Notes under the pieces: model-generated | Told to the model about the DNA's origin: nothing | The model's input: only the letters and a program-made list of their open reading frames with translations | The model's database searches: none | Position numbers and translations under genes: made by a program | Shown here: in pieces, positions 19,386 through 28,439 of the stretch | Position numbering within the stretch: the stretch's first letter is position 1 | Layout of the letters: every line of letters begins with the position of its first letter | DNA from: Comamonadaceae bacterium | GTDB lineage: Bacteria > Pseudomonadota > Gammaproteobacteria > Burkholderiales > Burkholderiaceae_C | DNA: 64,000 nt | Assembly (NCBI GenBank): GCA_947447975.1 | Contig: CANFLU010000002.1 | Coordinates: forward strand, 89,259 to 153,258 | Direction of reading: 5' to 3'

Positions 19386-20159
19386 ATGTCTGACCGCCCC
19401 AAAATTGGCGTGAGCGCCTGTTTTTTGTACCCCGATGCCAACCGTCCGGCTTTCGCGAAAAAAACCTTGCAGTACCTGGAACAGTCCGTTCCGCACTGGA
19501 TCATGGCCGGAGGCGCAATGCCCGTGATGGTGCCCGCCCTGGTCGGCGATACCGCCCGTGGTGAGGTCACGGCGGAGCATTACGCGCAATGGCTGGATGG
19601 CCTGGTGTTGCATGGCGGCGTGGATATGTCGCCCAGCAGTTATGGCGAAGAGCCGCTGGACCCACGCTGGGCGGGTGACCGTACACGCGACCTGTACGAA
19701 ATGGAATTGGTACGCGCTTTTGTGGCCGCAGGCAAACCCGTTTTTGGCATTTGCCGGGGTCTGCAATTAATTAACGTGAGCTTTGGTGGCACGCTCTACC
19801 AAGATATCGGCACGCAGCGACCCCAGGCCCTGGCGCACCGCGACGGCGAAGCCTACGATCGACATTTTCACGATGTTGAACTGGTACCAGGCACACGACT
19901 TGGCGCTTTGTTAAGCCCCACCGCCAGCCGCAAAATCAACAGCATCCACCACCAAGGCATCAAGGACCTGGCGCCCGGTTTTGTGGCTGAAGCCCATTGC
20001 CCGGATGACGGCACCATTGAAGCCATACGCCACAGTGGCGATGCTTGGGTGGCCGCAGTGCAATGGCACCCCGAATTTCACAAGCCTGAATACGGCGTGA
20101 TGGACGACAGCGCGCTCTTGCACGACTTTTTGCAAGCCGCACGCGCTGCACATATTTAA
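19386..20159 (+). CDS. PuuD-like gamma-glutamyl hydrolase, class I glutamine amidotransferase fold
   Basis: A 257-residue peptidase C26 protein that would release glutamate from a gamma-glutamyl amide. The catalytic triad is visible: Cys123 in FGICRGLQLIN, His228 and Glu230 in VQWHPEFH. The oxyanion region HGGVDMSPSSYGE is typical of PuuD. It stands alone, with no synthetase domain. The ATG at 19386 (MSDRPKIGVSA) was preferred to one at 19374. It is 21 bases before an aldehyde dehydrogenase gene and part of the cluster starting with the gamma-glutamyl ligase; it would perform the last step. Confidence 0.88.
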   Translation: MSDRPKIGVSACFLYPDANRPAFAKKTLQYLEQSVPHWIMAGGAMPVMVPALVGDTARGEVTAEHYAQWLDGLVLHGGVDMSPSSYGEEPLDPRWAGDRTRDLYEMELVRAFVAAGKPVFGICRGLQLINVSFGGTLYQDIGTQRPQALAHRDGEAYDRHFHDVELVPGTRLGALLSPTASRKINSIHHQGIKDLAPGFVAEAHCPDDGTIEAIRHSGDAWVAAVQWHPEFHKPEYGVMDDSALLHDFLQAARAAHI

Positions 20160-20180
20160 ATTTTCCAAAGCGAGCACCGC

Positions 20181-21554
20181 ATGAGTACCTTGTCAGTCTT
20201 CAATCCTGCCAATGGCCAACCGGTCAACACCCTCCCCGCTGACAACGCCGCCAGCGTGGCCACCAAAGCCGCAGCCGCTCGCAGCGCCCAAGCCGCCTGG
20301 GCTACCACGCCACTGGCCACACGCAAAAGCTGCGTAGAAAAATTCCGCGCCAGCGTGGTGCAAGACATGGACGCGCTGGCCCTGACCATGACGCGCGAAA
20401 CGGGCAAACCGGTGCAGTTATCGCGCAATGAACTCAATGGTCTGCTAGGGCGTATTGATTTTTTCCTGGCGCAGGTCGATGGCTGCCTGGCAACCGAAAC
20501 CGTCATGGCCGAAGGCGGAATGACCGAACAAATCGAGCATATTCCCTTAGGCATCGTGGCCAATATTTCGGCCTGGAACTACCCCTGGTTTGTCGGCTGC
20601 AATGTGATTCTTCCCGCGCTCTTGGCAGGTAACGCGGTGCTCTACAAGCCCAGCGAATACGCTAGCAACACCGGGCTGGCAATTGCCCGGCTCTTGCACC
20701 AAGCCGGTGTGCCGCAGGACGTGATGGTGTGTTTGGTGGGTGGCGGCGAGGTCGGTCAGGCCTTGTTGCAACAACAGATTGACGGCGTGTTTTTTACCGG
20801 CTCGGTCGCCACGGGCGCCCGCATCGCGGCGGCAGTAGGAGGCCGCTTTATCAAGCTGCAGCTCGAACTCGGTGGCAAAGACCCCACCTATGTGTGCGAT
20901 GACGCCAACCCGGAAAACGCCGCCGAGTCTCTGGCCGATGGCGCGATGTACAACACCGGACAAAGCTGCTGCTCGGTCGAGCGCATTTATGTGCACGAAA
21001 AAATTTATGACGCCTTTGTGGCCCGCTTTGTGGCCACTGTCAAAGGCATGAAGCACGGCGACACCGAAAGCACAGACACCTATATCGGCGCCATCACCCG
21101 CGCGCCGCAGCTTGCGGTGCTGGAAGCCCAAGTGGCCGACGCCCTGGCCAAAGGCGCCACACTGCTCACTGGCGGCCAACGCGGCCCTGCGCCAGGCAAC
21201 TGGTTTGCGCCCACGGTGCTGGTCGATGTGGACCACCGCATGGAACTCATGCGCGAGGAAAGCTTTGGCCCGATCATCGGCATCCAAAAAGTCAGCAGCG
21301 ATGCGCAAGCGGTGCAACTCATGAACGACACCCGCTACGGCCTGACCGCAGGCGTGTACACCCCTGACCAAGCGCGTGCGCAGCGGCTGTTGGCGCAAGT
21401 GAATGCCGGCACGGTGTACTGGAATTGCTGCGACCGCGTCAGCCCACGCCTGCCCTGGAGCGGCCACGGCGACTCCGGCGTAGGCCTGACTTTGTCCCGC
21501 GAAGGCATCAGCACTTTTACGCGGCCAAAGGCTTGGCATTTACGCAGCGTGTAA
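20181..21554 (+). CDS. Aldehyde dehydrogenase of the gamma-glutamyl cluster
   Basis: NAD(P)-dependent aldehyde dehydrogenase, 457 residues, a little shorter than the roughly 480-500 of many family members. The cofactor block ISAWNYPWFVGCNVILPALL is near residue 130, the general-base Glu in LQLELGGKDP near 230 and the catalytic Cys263 in TGQSCCSVER. The double Cys is seen in several succinate-semialdehyde-type enzymes. It is 21 bases after the PuuD-like gene and the last gene of the cluster. It is expected to oxidise the gamma-glutamyl aldehyde made by the Fe-ADH. It is a clear paralogue of PhnY in the same region but not a close copy. Confidence 0.88.
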   Translation: MSTLSVFNPANGQPVNTLPADNAASVATKAAAARSAQAAWATTPLATRKSCVEKFRASVVQDMDALALTMTRETGKPVQLSRNELNGLLGRIDFFLAQVDGCLATETVMAEGGMTEQIEHIPLGIVANISAWNYPWFVGCNVILPALLAGNAVLYKPSEYASNTGLAIARLLHQAGVPQDVMVCLVGGGEVGQALLQQQIDGVFFTGSVATGARIAAAVGGRFIKLQLELGGKDPTYVCDDANPENAAESLADGAMYNTGQSCCSVERIYVHEKIYDAFVARFVATVKGMKHGDTESTDTYIGAITRAPQLAVLEAQVADALAKGATLLTGGQRGPAPGNWFAPTVLVDVDHRMELMREESFGPIIGIQKVSSDAQAVQLMNDTRYGLTAGVYTPDQARAQRLLAQVNAGTVYWNCCDRVSPRLPWSGHGDSGVGLTLSREGISTFTRPKAWHLRSV

Positions 21555-21635
21555 ACGGGGCTTGGCGGGTTTTCTGACTTAGCCAGCGCAAGGTATTGGC
21601 AGTCCAATTTGTTACTTAGCGATGCAGTCTGCCCG

Positions 21636-22466
21636 TCAGGGGGTGTGCCCATGTAAGAGGCCTTGCGCCACCACACAAGCCGCGTCCTCTGAGAAATCAC
21701 GCGCTTCGATGCGCTGTATTACTTCATCCAGCGACAGACATTCAAAACCGCTGACCTCGCCATCAGTGTTGTGCGGCTGCACGTCGGACGGCAACAGCAA
21801 GTTAAACACCAGCAGCGTTTCCTCGTGCCAGCCCTCGGCTTCCATGCGCGCGGTGGTGATATAGCCAGCGGGCTGTACTTGCCGCGCCAGGCTTTCGAGC
21901 AGGCCCGCTTCTTCGTACAACTCGCGCAGCGCGCAGTCCAGCACGGTTTCGCCAGCCGGTAGGCCACCCGCCGCCAAGTTGTCCAAACGACCGGGGTCGG
22001 TGGCCTTGCTCAAAGCGCGCCGCCCGCACCACATACGCCCGTCCGGCGTAAAGCCATTGATATGCACTGCGTGGCTGTGCAAACCCAAAAACCGAAAGGC
22101 CGCGCGCTCCAGCCGGAAGTGCTCGGGCAAGTCGGGATGCGGCTGGCCACCGGTATCGCCCCAGTAGCTGTACAACTCATTGCGCCATCCGCGAATCAGC
22201 CCTTGCGCGTGCAAGCGCTCCGCCGCTGACTGCAAGGCCTGCGAACGCTGCGCCACCGGCCAATGCGCCGCCTGCCAGATACGCTGCCCGCCACTGAGCA
22301 CCGTGTCTGCCAACTCACGCGCTAGCGCTGCGTCGTGGTCTGGCTTCAGCCAGCCTAGGGGCAGGTCAGCCAAGCACCAGCGCCGCGCATCGGGCGGCGG
22401 TGGGCGGCGGGCACCTTGTAAGGTCTGGTGCAAGAGGCGTGACTGGCTTGGGCTGAGTACAGGCAT
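21636..22466 (-). CDS. Nudix hydrolase with N-terminal DUF4743
   Basis: A 276-residue protein with an N-terminal DUF4743-like half and a C-terminal Nudix domain. The Nudix box runs from GGLPAGETVLDCALRELYEE into AGLLES (about residues 160-185) and matches GX5EX7REUXEEXGU exactly, so pyrophosphohydrolase activity is expected. Related plant and yeast proteins of this architecture act on thiamine-type diphosphates; a similar role here is only a possibility. It is convergent with the aldehyde dehydrogenase gene. Confidence 0.85.
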   Translation of the reverse strand: MPVLSPSQSRLLHQTLQGARRPPPPDARRWCLADLPLGWLKPDHDAALARELADTVLSGGQRIWQAAHWPVAQRSQALQSAAERLHAQGLIRGWRNELYSYWGDTGGQPHPDLPEHFRLERAAFRFLGLHSHAVHINGFTPDGRMWCGRRALSKATDPGRLDNLAAGGLPAGETVLDCALRELYEEAGLLESLARQVQPAGYITTARMEAEGWHEETLLVFNLLLPSDVQPHNTDGEVSGFECLSLDEVIQRIEARDFSEDAACVVAQGLLHGHTP

Positions 22467-22597
22467 GTCCTAAATATAGGTCTAACGCCCGTTTATTGAA
22501 CTCCTGCCGCGCAAATTTATCGGGGGGTGGTAGCGGTGGTGACAAAGTTGGTTTGATTTGGCACTTCGTATCGCGCTTGTCTATGCCAAGCAATTTG
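22467..22597. other. Intergenic, more AT-rich; no gene seen
   Basis: Upstream region of the Nudix gene, and downstream of the small ORF at 22598-22867. It is visibly richer in A and T than the flanking core genes and marks the left edge of a small accessory patch. No terminator, repeat or RNA gene was recognised. Confidence 0.4.
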
Positions 22598-22867
22598 TTA
22601 TGTTCCCTTTGAAAATGACAGCAGACAAGATACATTTGTATGGAAGTTTGTCTTGTAACGCGGGTTGTCAGCAAAAGCCATGTAGTGGTGATAACACTGA
22701 ATGTCTACCTTTCGGTTTGTGCTGCAACGGTAGCGGAACCAAGCGCGATCGAAGCTCCATCGTTTCCACCAGGGCACGAACGGCCTGAAATTCACAACTG
22801 CCGTTTGCAACCCGGTGAAAATCACCGTGGCGAATACAGACAGCAATGATGCGATATCGAGCCGCAT
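22598..22867 (-). CDS. Hypothetical small membrane protein overlapping the end of the Sel1 gene
   Basis: An 89-residue frame whose ATG overlaps the TGA of the upstream Sel1-repeat gene as TGATG, an arrangement typical of translational coupling. The N-terminus IASLLSVFATVIFTGLQTAV is hydrophobic and could be one membrane segment or a signal anchor; the rest is rich in Trp, Arg and aromatic residues (FVPWWKRWSF). No family was recognised. The codon usage is more AT-rich than in the neighbouring core genes. It could equally be chance coding in the trailer of the Sel1 gene. Confidence 0.3.
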   Translation of the reverse strand: MRLDIASLLSVFATVIFTGLQTAVVNFRPFVPWWKRWSFDRAWFRYRCSTNRKVDIQCYHHYMAFADNPRYKTNFHTNVSCLLSFSKGT

Positions 22868-23562
22868 CAGTCACATCCCTTGAACTGCCGTTCTTGGCAA
22901 TCCAGCGCTAATCTTTGCGCATCGCCGATTTGTTGAGGCGTCATTTGTTTGGCGACAGCGTCGCGATTTTTCACTGCACCTGCAAAGCCGTTTACCGCGC
23001 TTAAGTGATACCAGCTGTGCGCCTTAACATAGTCCTGCACTACGCCTTGCCCTTTGCTGTACAAGTACCCCAAGTTCAACTGAGCGGATGCATTGCCCTG
23101 CTGAGCCGAAAGTCTGTACCAGTTAAGCGCTTTGGCATAGTCCACTACCACCCCTTGGCCGTTGGCATACATAGTCCCTAGATTGCTCTGTGCGGATGCA
23201 TCGCCCTGCTGGGCTGCCAGTCCGTACCACTTTACCGCTTCTGCGAAGTCTTTCATCACCCCTTTACCGGTGTCGTGCATGAATGCCAAGCTGTTCTGTG
23301 CTGACGCATCGCCCTGCAGGGCAGCAAGCCGGTACCAATTAGCCGCTTCGGCATAGTCTTGCACCACGCCTTGGCCGGTCATATATGCATCAGCCAGCCA
23401 ATGTTGTGCCCACGCTTCGCCTTCGATGGCCAGGGGATTCACAATCCTCACAACTGATACGTAGTCTTTGCGCTCATAAGCTGCCTTGGTATCTTCCTTC
23501 GGTCCTGCCGACAATGAGCCCATCGCCAGGATTGCGAAACATGCAAAAAGCAGGCGTTTCAT
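22867..23562 (-). CDS. Sel1/TPR-like repeat protein, probably periplasmic
   Basis: A 231-residue protein with a signal peptide (MKRLLFACFAILAMGSLSA) followed by at least four Sel1-like repeats of about 36 residues, each containing a version of GQGVVQDYAEAANWYRLAA plus LQGDASAQ. Such solenoids bind other proteins. A Cys-containing tail ends the protein. The ATG at 23562 was chosen because it gives a clean signal peptide; an ATG 33 bases upstream would bury it. The gene is isolated, in an AT-richer patch between core genes, and may have been acquired. The partner is unknown. Confidence 0.85.
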   Translation of the reverse strand: MKRLLFACFAILAMGSLSAGPKEDTKAAYERKDYVSVVRIVNPLAIEGEAWAQHWLADAYMTGQGVVQDYAEAANWYRLAALQGDASAQNSLAFMHDTGKGVMKDFAEAVKWYGLAAQQGDASAQSNLGTMYANGQGVVVDYAKALNWYRLSAQQGNASAQLNLGYLYSKGQGVVQDYVKAHSWYHLSAVNGFAGAVKNRDAVAKQMTPQQIGDAQRLALDCQERQFKGCD

Positions 23563-23883
23563 AAATGACTCTTGTGGTGTTGCTGTCCTCTTCATTTGTC
23601 ATCCCTGTTTGGTTATGTCATTTGATAGCAAGTTCGGAATTTTAATTGCCAAAAAAATTTTTTTATTGAATAACTAATGAAAATGTTGGTACGCAAGCGT
23701 TCAGGCTCCACCGCCCAATTGACCGCCCACCTGATGTAAAGCCACTCGAGAGTTAAACAGCCCAGTCACCGGCATCAAACCTTTCACCGCCTGCTTTGGC
23801 CGTCAAAGATGCGTTCAAACTGTGGTGCTGCACGCGCACCCCGGTATTTGCCCCCCAAACCGCCGAACAACGACAATAGCCCC
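23563..23883. other. Divergent intergenic region, Sel1 gene / rsmD
   Basis: About 320 bases between divergent genes. It contains a marked A/T tract (about 23637-23672) that must hold the promoter of the Sel1 gene or mark the right edge of the accessory patch. The rsmD frame stays open back to 23809 but the protein aligns only from the ATG at 23884. No RNA gene or repeat was recognised. Confidence 0.4.
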
Positions 23884-24582
23884 ATGCGACCCAAATCCTC
23901 TGCCGCCAAGCCTGCGCCCAAGCCGCGCGTATCGGCCAAGCTCGGCAACCAAGTCCGCATCATCGGCGGCATGTGGAAGCGCACCAAGCTCAAAGTCGTG
24001 GACGCTGCGGGCTTGCGGCCTACGCCCGACAGGGTGCGCGAAACTTTGTTTAACTGGCTGGGCCAGGATTTGCAAGACCTGCGCTGCCTGGACGCTTTTG
24101 CCGGTACTGGCGCGCTGGGCTTTGAAGCCGCCTCGCGCGGCGCAGCGCATGTGACCCTGGTAGAGCAGGAGTCGCAGCTGGTCGAGCAACTCAAACGCAC
24201 ACAAACGCAGTTGGACGCCCAAGCCGTTAGCATCCAGCGCGGCGATGGGCTGGCCGCCTTACGGCACGCCGCGGTTGGCAGTTTGCACCTGATTTTTTTA
24301 GACCCGCCGTTTGCTTCTAATTTGTGGGAAGGCGCCCTGACGGCTGCGCGCACAGCGATTGCGCCGAACGGCCAGGTCTATTTGGAGGCACCCACGGCCT
24401 GGGACGCCGAGGCGCTGGGCGCGTTGGGCTGGTCGCTGCACCGGCACCTCAAAGCCGGCGCGGTCCATGCCCATGTGCTGCGCCCCATCGATCCGGTATC
24501 ACAAGCCACTGCCGCTGTGGCGGCGACCGCCCACACGCAAGCCATCCCCTCTGAAGCCAGCACTTTAGGAGCGCAAGCATGA
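23884..24582 (+). CDS. rsmD: 16S rRNA m2G966 methyltransferase
   Basis: AdoMet-dependent methyltransferase that modifies G966 of 16S rRNA. The 232-residue protein contains RIIGGMWKRTKL, RPTPDRVRETLFNWL, the AdoMet motif LDAFAGTGALGFEAASRGA and the catalytic IFLDPPF. The C-terminal 25 or so residues after VLRPID are Ala/Thr-rich and not part of the enzyme fold. It overlaps coaD by four bases (ATGA), giving the common rsmD-coaD pair. Confidence 0.93.
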   Translation: MRPKSSAAKPAPKPRVSAKLGNQVRIIGGMWKRTKLKVVDAAGLRPTPDRVRETLFNWLGQDLQDLRCLDAFAGTGALGFEAASRGAAHVTLVEQESQLVEQLKRTQTQLDAQAVSIQRGDGLAALRHAAVGSLHLIFLDPPFASNLWEGALTAARTAIAPNGQVYLEAPTAWDAEALGALGWSLHRHLKAGAVHAHVLRPIDPVSQATAAVAATAHTQAIPSEASTLGAQA

Positions 24583-25067
24583 GCACGATTGCCGTCTATC
24601 CCGGAACTTTTGACCCCATGACACTGGGCCACCAAGACCTGATTCGTCGCGGCGCTGCGCTGTTTGGCAGCGTCATCGTGGCAGTGGCGGCGGCACACCA
24701 CAAGAAAACGATGTTCAGCCTGGAAGAGCGTCTGGACATGGTGCGCGAAGTGGTGGCGCCGCTGGGCAATGTCAGCGTGCTGCCCTTTAGCGGCCTGGTG
24801 CGCGATTTCGCGGTGGCACACAAGGCCAAGGCCATGCTGCGCGGCGTGCGCTCGGTCACCGACTTTGATTTTGAAGCCCAGTTGGCGGGCATGAACCGCG
24901 CCTTAGCGCCGGACATTGAGACCGTGTTCCTCACGCCCGACAGCCGCTACCAGTTCATCAGCAGCACGCTGGTGCGCGAAATTGCCAGCCTGCAAGGCGA
25001 TGTGGCGCAGTTCGTGGCGCCCTCGGTCCTTGCACGTTTGCAGGCCAAACTACAGAGCGGGAAATAA
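24579..25067 (+). CDS. coaD: Phosphopantetheine adenylyltransferase
   Basis: Fourth step of coenzyme A synthesis: transfers AMP from ATP to 4'-phosphopantetheine. At 162 residues it is of normal size. The nucleotidyltransferase motif PGTFDPMTLGHQDLIRR includes His18, and RGVRSVTDFDFEAQLAGMNR and the ISSTLVREIA motif are present. It is translationally coupled to rsmD and followed nine bases later by a ferredoxin gene. Confidence 0.97.
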   Translation: MSTIAVYPGTFDPMTLGHQDLIRRGAALFGSVIVAVAAAHHKKTMFSLEERLDMVREVVAPLGNVSVLPFSGLVRDFAVAHKAKAMLRGVRSVTDFDFEAQLAGMNRALAPDIETVFLTPDSRYQFISSTLVREIASLQGDVAQFVAPSVLARLQAKLQSGK

Positions 25068-25331
<264 letters not shown>

Positions 25332-25364
25332 GGGCGCGGCGCTACTGCCAAGATCGACGCGCAC

Positions 25365-25814
25365 TTAAGGGCTCTTAGGCGGCGGCGCCGCAGACGCGGC
25401 ATTTTTAGGCGGCTTGGGGCTGCGCACGGTAAACACATCGTCGCGCTGTTTTTTGTTTGGCTTGAGTACCAGCGCTTCCTGGGAATGTTGCGCGCGCTCT
25501 AGGGCTTTGGCATCGGCCAGCCGTTTTTTCTCTTGCTCCGCCTCTCTTCGCGCCTGGGCTTGCAGGCGCTTGGCGGCTGCGGCCTCCGCTTGCAGGCGCG
25601 CAGTTTCCATTTGCTGGGCCAAGGCAGCGTCTTTGGCTATCTGCCTTTCTGCCTGGGCGCTTTGTGCCGGCGTGCGCGGGTCGCGCGCATCCAGCGCTAT
25701 GGCATTGGGGCAGGGCGTATCGCGGTATGCATTGCCACAGCGGTACAAAGTTTGGGCTGGTAGCTGTGCGCTAGCCATGGCCAGCGCAAGCCCCAAAAAT
25801 GAATATTTACGCAT
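25365..25814 (-). CDS. Secreted coiled-coil protein, DUF4124-like N-terminus
   Basis: A 149-residue exported protein. After a signal peptide (MRKYSFLGLALAMASAQLPA) comes LYRCGNAYRDTPCP, resembling the DUF4124 motif with paired Cys. Then comes a long charged, Ala/Gln/Glu/Lys-rich helix (about residues 50-120, likely coiled coil) and a Pro/Ala-rich tail. GGAGGA three bases before the ATG at 25814 fixes the start. Function is unknown. It is convergent with the ferredoxin gene. Confidence 0.72.
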   Translation of the reverse strand: MRKYSFLGLALAMASAQLPAQTLYRCGNAYRDTPCPNAIALDARDPRTPAQSAQAERQIAKDAALAQQMETARLQAEAAAAKRLQAQARREAEQEKKRLADAKALERAQHSQEALVLKPNKKQRDDVFTVRSPKPPKNAASAAPPPKSP

Positions 25815-25871
25815 GCGTCCTCCCTGATGCATTTTTCACAAAGCGCGCCCGGCGCTCTGCGGCACCTGGGC

Positions 25872-26513
25872 TTAGGCTGCGGAATCGGGCGGCGCGCTGG
25901 GCGCTGCGTTCTCCACAGGTTTGGCAAGTTTAGGCCGTGGCGGCACGTTGGTGTGAATTTGCAGCATGGCTTGGTTCATGTCACCCGCCAGCAAAGCCGG
26001 CACCGCTGTCAGCGCGCGGTCTATACACTGGTCGATGGCGATGCGCTGGTCCAGAATAGGTTTTTTGAGCACCCAGTGCACGACTTCGGCTTTGTCGCCA
26101 GGATGGCCAATGCCCAGGCGCAAGCGCCAGTAGTCGCCGGTGCCCACTTGGGCATGGATGTCGCGCAATCCGTTGTGGCCGGCGTGGCTGCCGCCAAATT
26201 TCAATTTGGCCTGGCCGGGGGGCAAGTCCAGCTCGTCATGGGCGACCAGTATCTGCGAGGGCTCGATTTTGAAAAAGCGCGCCAAGGCGCCCACCGACTT
26301 GCCCGACAAATTCATAAAAGTATGGGGTTGCAAGAGCCAGACGTTTTCGCCCTGGATGCTGACCCGTGCCACCAGCCCGTAGTAATTGCGGTCGAACTGC
26401 AGCGTAGTTTTCCATAGCCGGGCCAGGCCGTCGATAAACCAAAAGCCCGCGTTGTGGCGGGTGTCCTCGTATTGCGGGCCCGGATTTCCCAGGCCAACCC
26501 ATAGTTTGATCAT
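25872..26513 (-). CDS. pth: Peptidyl-tRNA hydrolase
   Basis: Recycles tRNA by cleaving prematurely released peptidyl-tRNA. From the ATG at 26513 it starts [21 protein letters not shown] with catalytic His20, then [11 protein letters not shown] and [11 protein letters not shown], which carry the other active-site residues, and [10 protein letters not shown]. At 213 residues it has a short extra Pro/Ala-rich tail compared with E. coli (194). It lies downstream of rplY on the same strand, with a terminator between them, in the conserved prs-rplY-pth order. Confidence 0.96.
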   Translation of the reverse strand: MIKLWVGLGNPGPQYEDTRHNAGFWFIDGLARLWKTTLQFDRNYYGLVARVSIQGENVWLLQPHTFMNLSGKSVGALARFFKIEPSQILVAHDELDLPPGQAKLKFGGSHAGHNGLRDIHAQVGTGDYWRLRLGIGHPGDKAEVVHWVLKKPILDQRIAIDQCIDRALTAVPALLAGDMNQAMLQIHTNVPPRPKLAKPVENAAPSAPPDSAA

Positions 26514-26593
26514 GCGGTGGCTCACGGTTTGCGCTTTTGGCACCGCGCGCAAAGCGGCGGTGCGCCATGGTAGAGCAAAGCCTGCGCCCCAGC

Positions 26594-26616
26594 AAAAAGG
26601 CCCGCTTGCGCGGGCC
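26594..26616 (-). terminator. Rho-independent terminator downstream of rplY
   Basis: On the minus strand GGCCCGC, loop GCAA, GCGGGCC, then TTTTT. A 7-bp perfect GC stem with a GNRA tetraloop in the 130-base gap between rplY and pth, so pth probably has its own promoter or relies on read-through. Confidence 0.9.
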
Positions 26617-26642
26617 CATTTCGCTCAAGCGCCAGGGGCACT

Positions 26643-27275
26643 TTATTTTTTCGGCTTGGCAGCGGCCTTGCCTTTGGCCGGTGCAGCGGCAGCAGCCGGG
26701 GCTTCGATGACTTCCGCCACCGGGGTTACGACCGAGACGATGACTGGATTTTCTTTACCACGGGTAACTGCCGTCACACCTTGGGGCAGGCTCATGTCAT
26801 TGACGTGCAAGGAGGTGCCTTTCTTGAGGTTGCTCAGGTCCACCGCAATGAACTCGGGCAGGTCTGCGGGCAGGCAGGCAATTTCCAGTTCGTTAACGAT
26901 GTGGTTGATCAAGCAGGCGTCGAGCTTGACGGCAGGCGAATTCTCTTCACCGCTAAAGTGCAGTGGCACTTTCATTTGCAGCTTGGTGGTGGCTTCCACG
27001 CGCTGGAAATCTATGTGCAAAATCAGTTGCTTGAAGGGGTGCATTTGCACATTACGCAACAGCACTTTGCTTTCCGTGCCATTGAGTTCCATGTCCAGAA
27101 TAGAGGCATGGAACGCTTCTTTTTTGATGGCATGCCACAGTGCGTTGTGGTCCAGCTCGATCGGCGTGGCCGGGGCGGTTCCACCATACACAATACCGGG
27201 CGTGCGGCCGGTGATGCGGAGACGGCGGCTCGCACCCGTACCCTGCTTAGCGCGCTCAAAAGCGACAAATTTCAT
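26643..27275 (-). CDS. rplY: 50S ribosomal protein L25, CTC form
   Basis: Binds 5S rRNA in the large subunit. At 210 residues it is the long L25/Ctc version: an N-terminal L25 domain ([20 protein letters not shown] ... GIVYGG) followed by the TL5/CTC C-terminal beta domain ([20 protein letters not shown]) and an Ala/Lys/Pro-rich tail ending [10 protein letters not shown]. It follows prs on the same strand but a terminator separates them. Confidence 0.96.
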   Translation of the reverse strand: MKFVAFERAKQGTGASRRLRITGRTPGIVYGGTAPATPIELDHNALWHAIKKEAFHASILDMELNGTESKVLLRNVQMHPFKQLILHIDFQRVEATTKLQMKVPLHFSGEENSPAVKLDACLINHIVNELEIACLPADLPEFIAVDLSNLKKGTSLHVNDMSLPQGVTAVTRGKENPVIVSVVTPVAEVIEAPAAAAAPAKGKAAAKPKK

Positions 27276-27324
27276 AACTTACTCCTGTAAGAGTCCACCG
27301 CGACCAGTGTGACTCCGGTTTAAC

Positions 27325-27357
27325 AAAAAGCGCGCGGAGCAAAAAACTCCAGCGCGC
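27325..27357 (-). terminator. Rho-independent terminator downstream of prs
   Basis: On the minus strand GCGCGC-T-GGAG pairs with CTCC-GCGCGC around a T-rich loop, followed by TTTTT. It lies between prs and rplY. The stem has a single bulged base. Confidence 0.85.
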
Positions 27358-27372
27358 CGACTTTTGCTTCGT

Positions 27373-28350
27373 TCAGAAAAGATTTTCCTGATCCGAAAAC
27401 AAACTCATGACCGACTCACCCTTGGCAATACGCAAAATCGTTTCGGCGATCAGCGGTGCCACGGTGAGTTGGCGAATTTTTTGGCATTGGGCGGCCGCCG
27501 CACTCAAGGGGATGGTGTTGGTCACCACCACCTCGTCCAGGGCGTCGCCGTTGGTAATACGCTCAATCGCCGGCCCGGAAAAAATCGGGTGCGTGCAATA
27601 GGCATAGACTTTTTTGGCACCGCGCATTTTGAGCACTTCGGCGGCTTTGACCAGCGTGCCTGCGGTATCGATCATGTCGTCCATGATGACGCAGTTGCGG
27701 CCTTCGATTTCACCGATAACGTGCATGACTTCGCTGACATTGGCGCGCGGGCGGCGTTTGTCGATGATGGCCAGATCGCAGTTGAGCTGCTTGGCCAAAG
27801 CACGGGCGCGCACCACGCCGCCGACGTCCGGCGAGACCACAATCAAGTCGTCGTAATTTTTTTGGCGCAAATCGCCCAGCAGCACCGGCGAGGCGTAAAT
27901 ATTGTCCACCGGGATATCAAAAAAACCCTGGATCTGGTCGGCATGCAGGTCCATGGTCAGCACGCTGGACACGCCAGCGGCCTGGAGCATGTTGGCGACG
28001 ACTTTAGCCGTGATGGGCACGCGGGTGGAGCGTGGGCGGCGGTCCTGGCGGGCGTAGCCAAAATAGGGAATCACAGCGCTAATGCGTTCGGCCGAAGCGC
28101 GTTTGAGCGCGTCGACCATGATCAGCAATTCCATCAGGTTTTCGGCCGTCGGCGCGCAGGTGCTTTGCAACACAAATACATCGCGGGCGCGCACGTTTTG
28201 GTTGATTTCTACGGTAACTTCGCCGTCCGAGAAACGTCCTACGTTGGCCGCGCCTAGGGTGATGCCCAGGTCACGCGCCACTTCGGCCGCCAAGCCGGGG
28301 TTGGCATTACCGGTAAATACCATGAAGTCGGGGGTGGTAACGGCTTGCAT
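27373..28350 (-). CDS. prs: Ribose-phosphate pyrophosphokinase
   Basis: Makes PRPP from ribose-5-phosphate and ATP for nucleotide, His and Trp synthesis. The 325-residue protein has the flexible catalytic segment [20 protein letters not shown], the metal-binding [14 protein letters not shown], and the PRPP loop [20 protein letters not shown]. It starts after tRNA-Gln and ispE on the same strand, the standard betaproteobacterial order, and ends at its own terminator. Confidence 0.97.
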   Translation of the reverse strand: MQAVTTPDFMVFTGNANPGLAAEVARDLGITLGAANVGRFSDGEVTVEINQNVRARDVFVLQSTCAPTAENLMELLIMVDALKRASAERISAVIPYFGYARQDRRPRSTRVPITAKVVANMLQAAGVSSVLTMDLHADQIQGFFDIPVDNIYASPVLLGDLRQKNYDDLIVVSPDVGGVVRARALAKQLNCDLAIIDKRRPRANVSEVMHVIGEIEGRNCVIMDDMIDTAGTLVKAAEVLKMRGAKKVYAYCTHPIFSGPAIERITNGDALDEVVVTNTIPLSAAAAQCQKIRQLTVAPLIAETILRIAKGESVMSLFSDQENLF

Positions 28351-28439
28351 ACGATGGGGGGCTTGGGTGGGCGGGGCTGCGCGCTGGTGGGCGGTTTCAG
28401 GACTTCATCATGCCGTCTGGCGGTACCGTTAATAAAATT

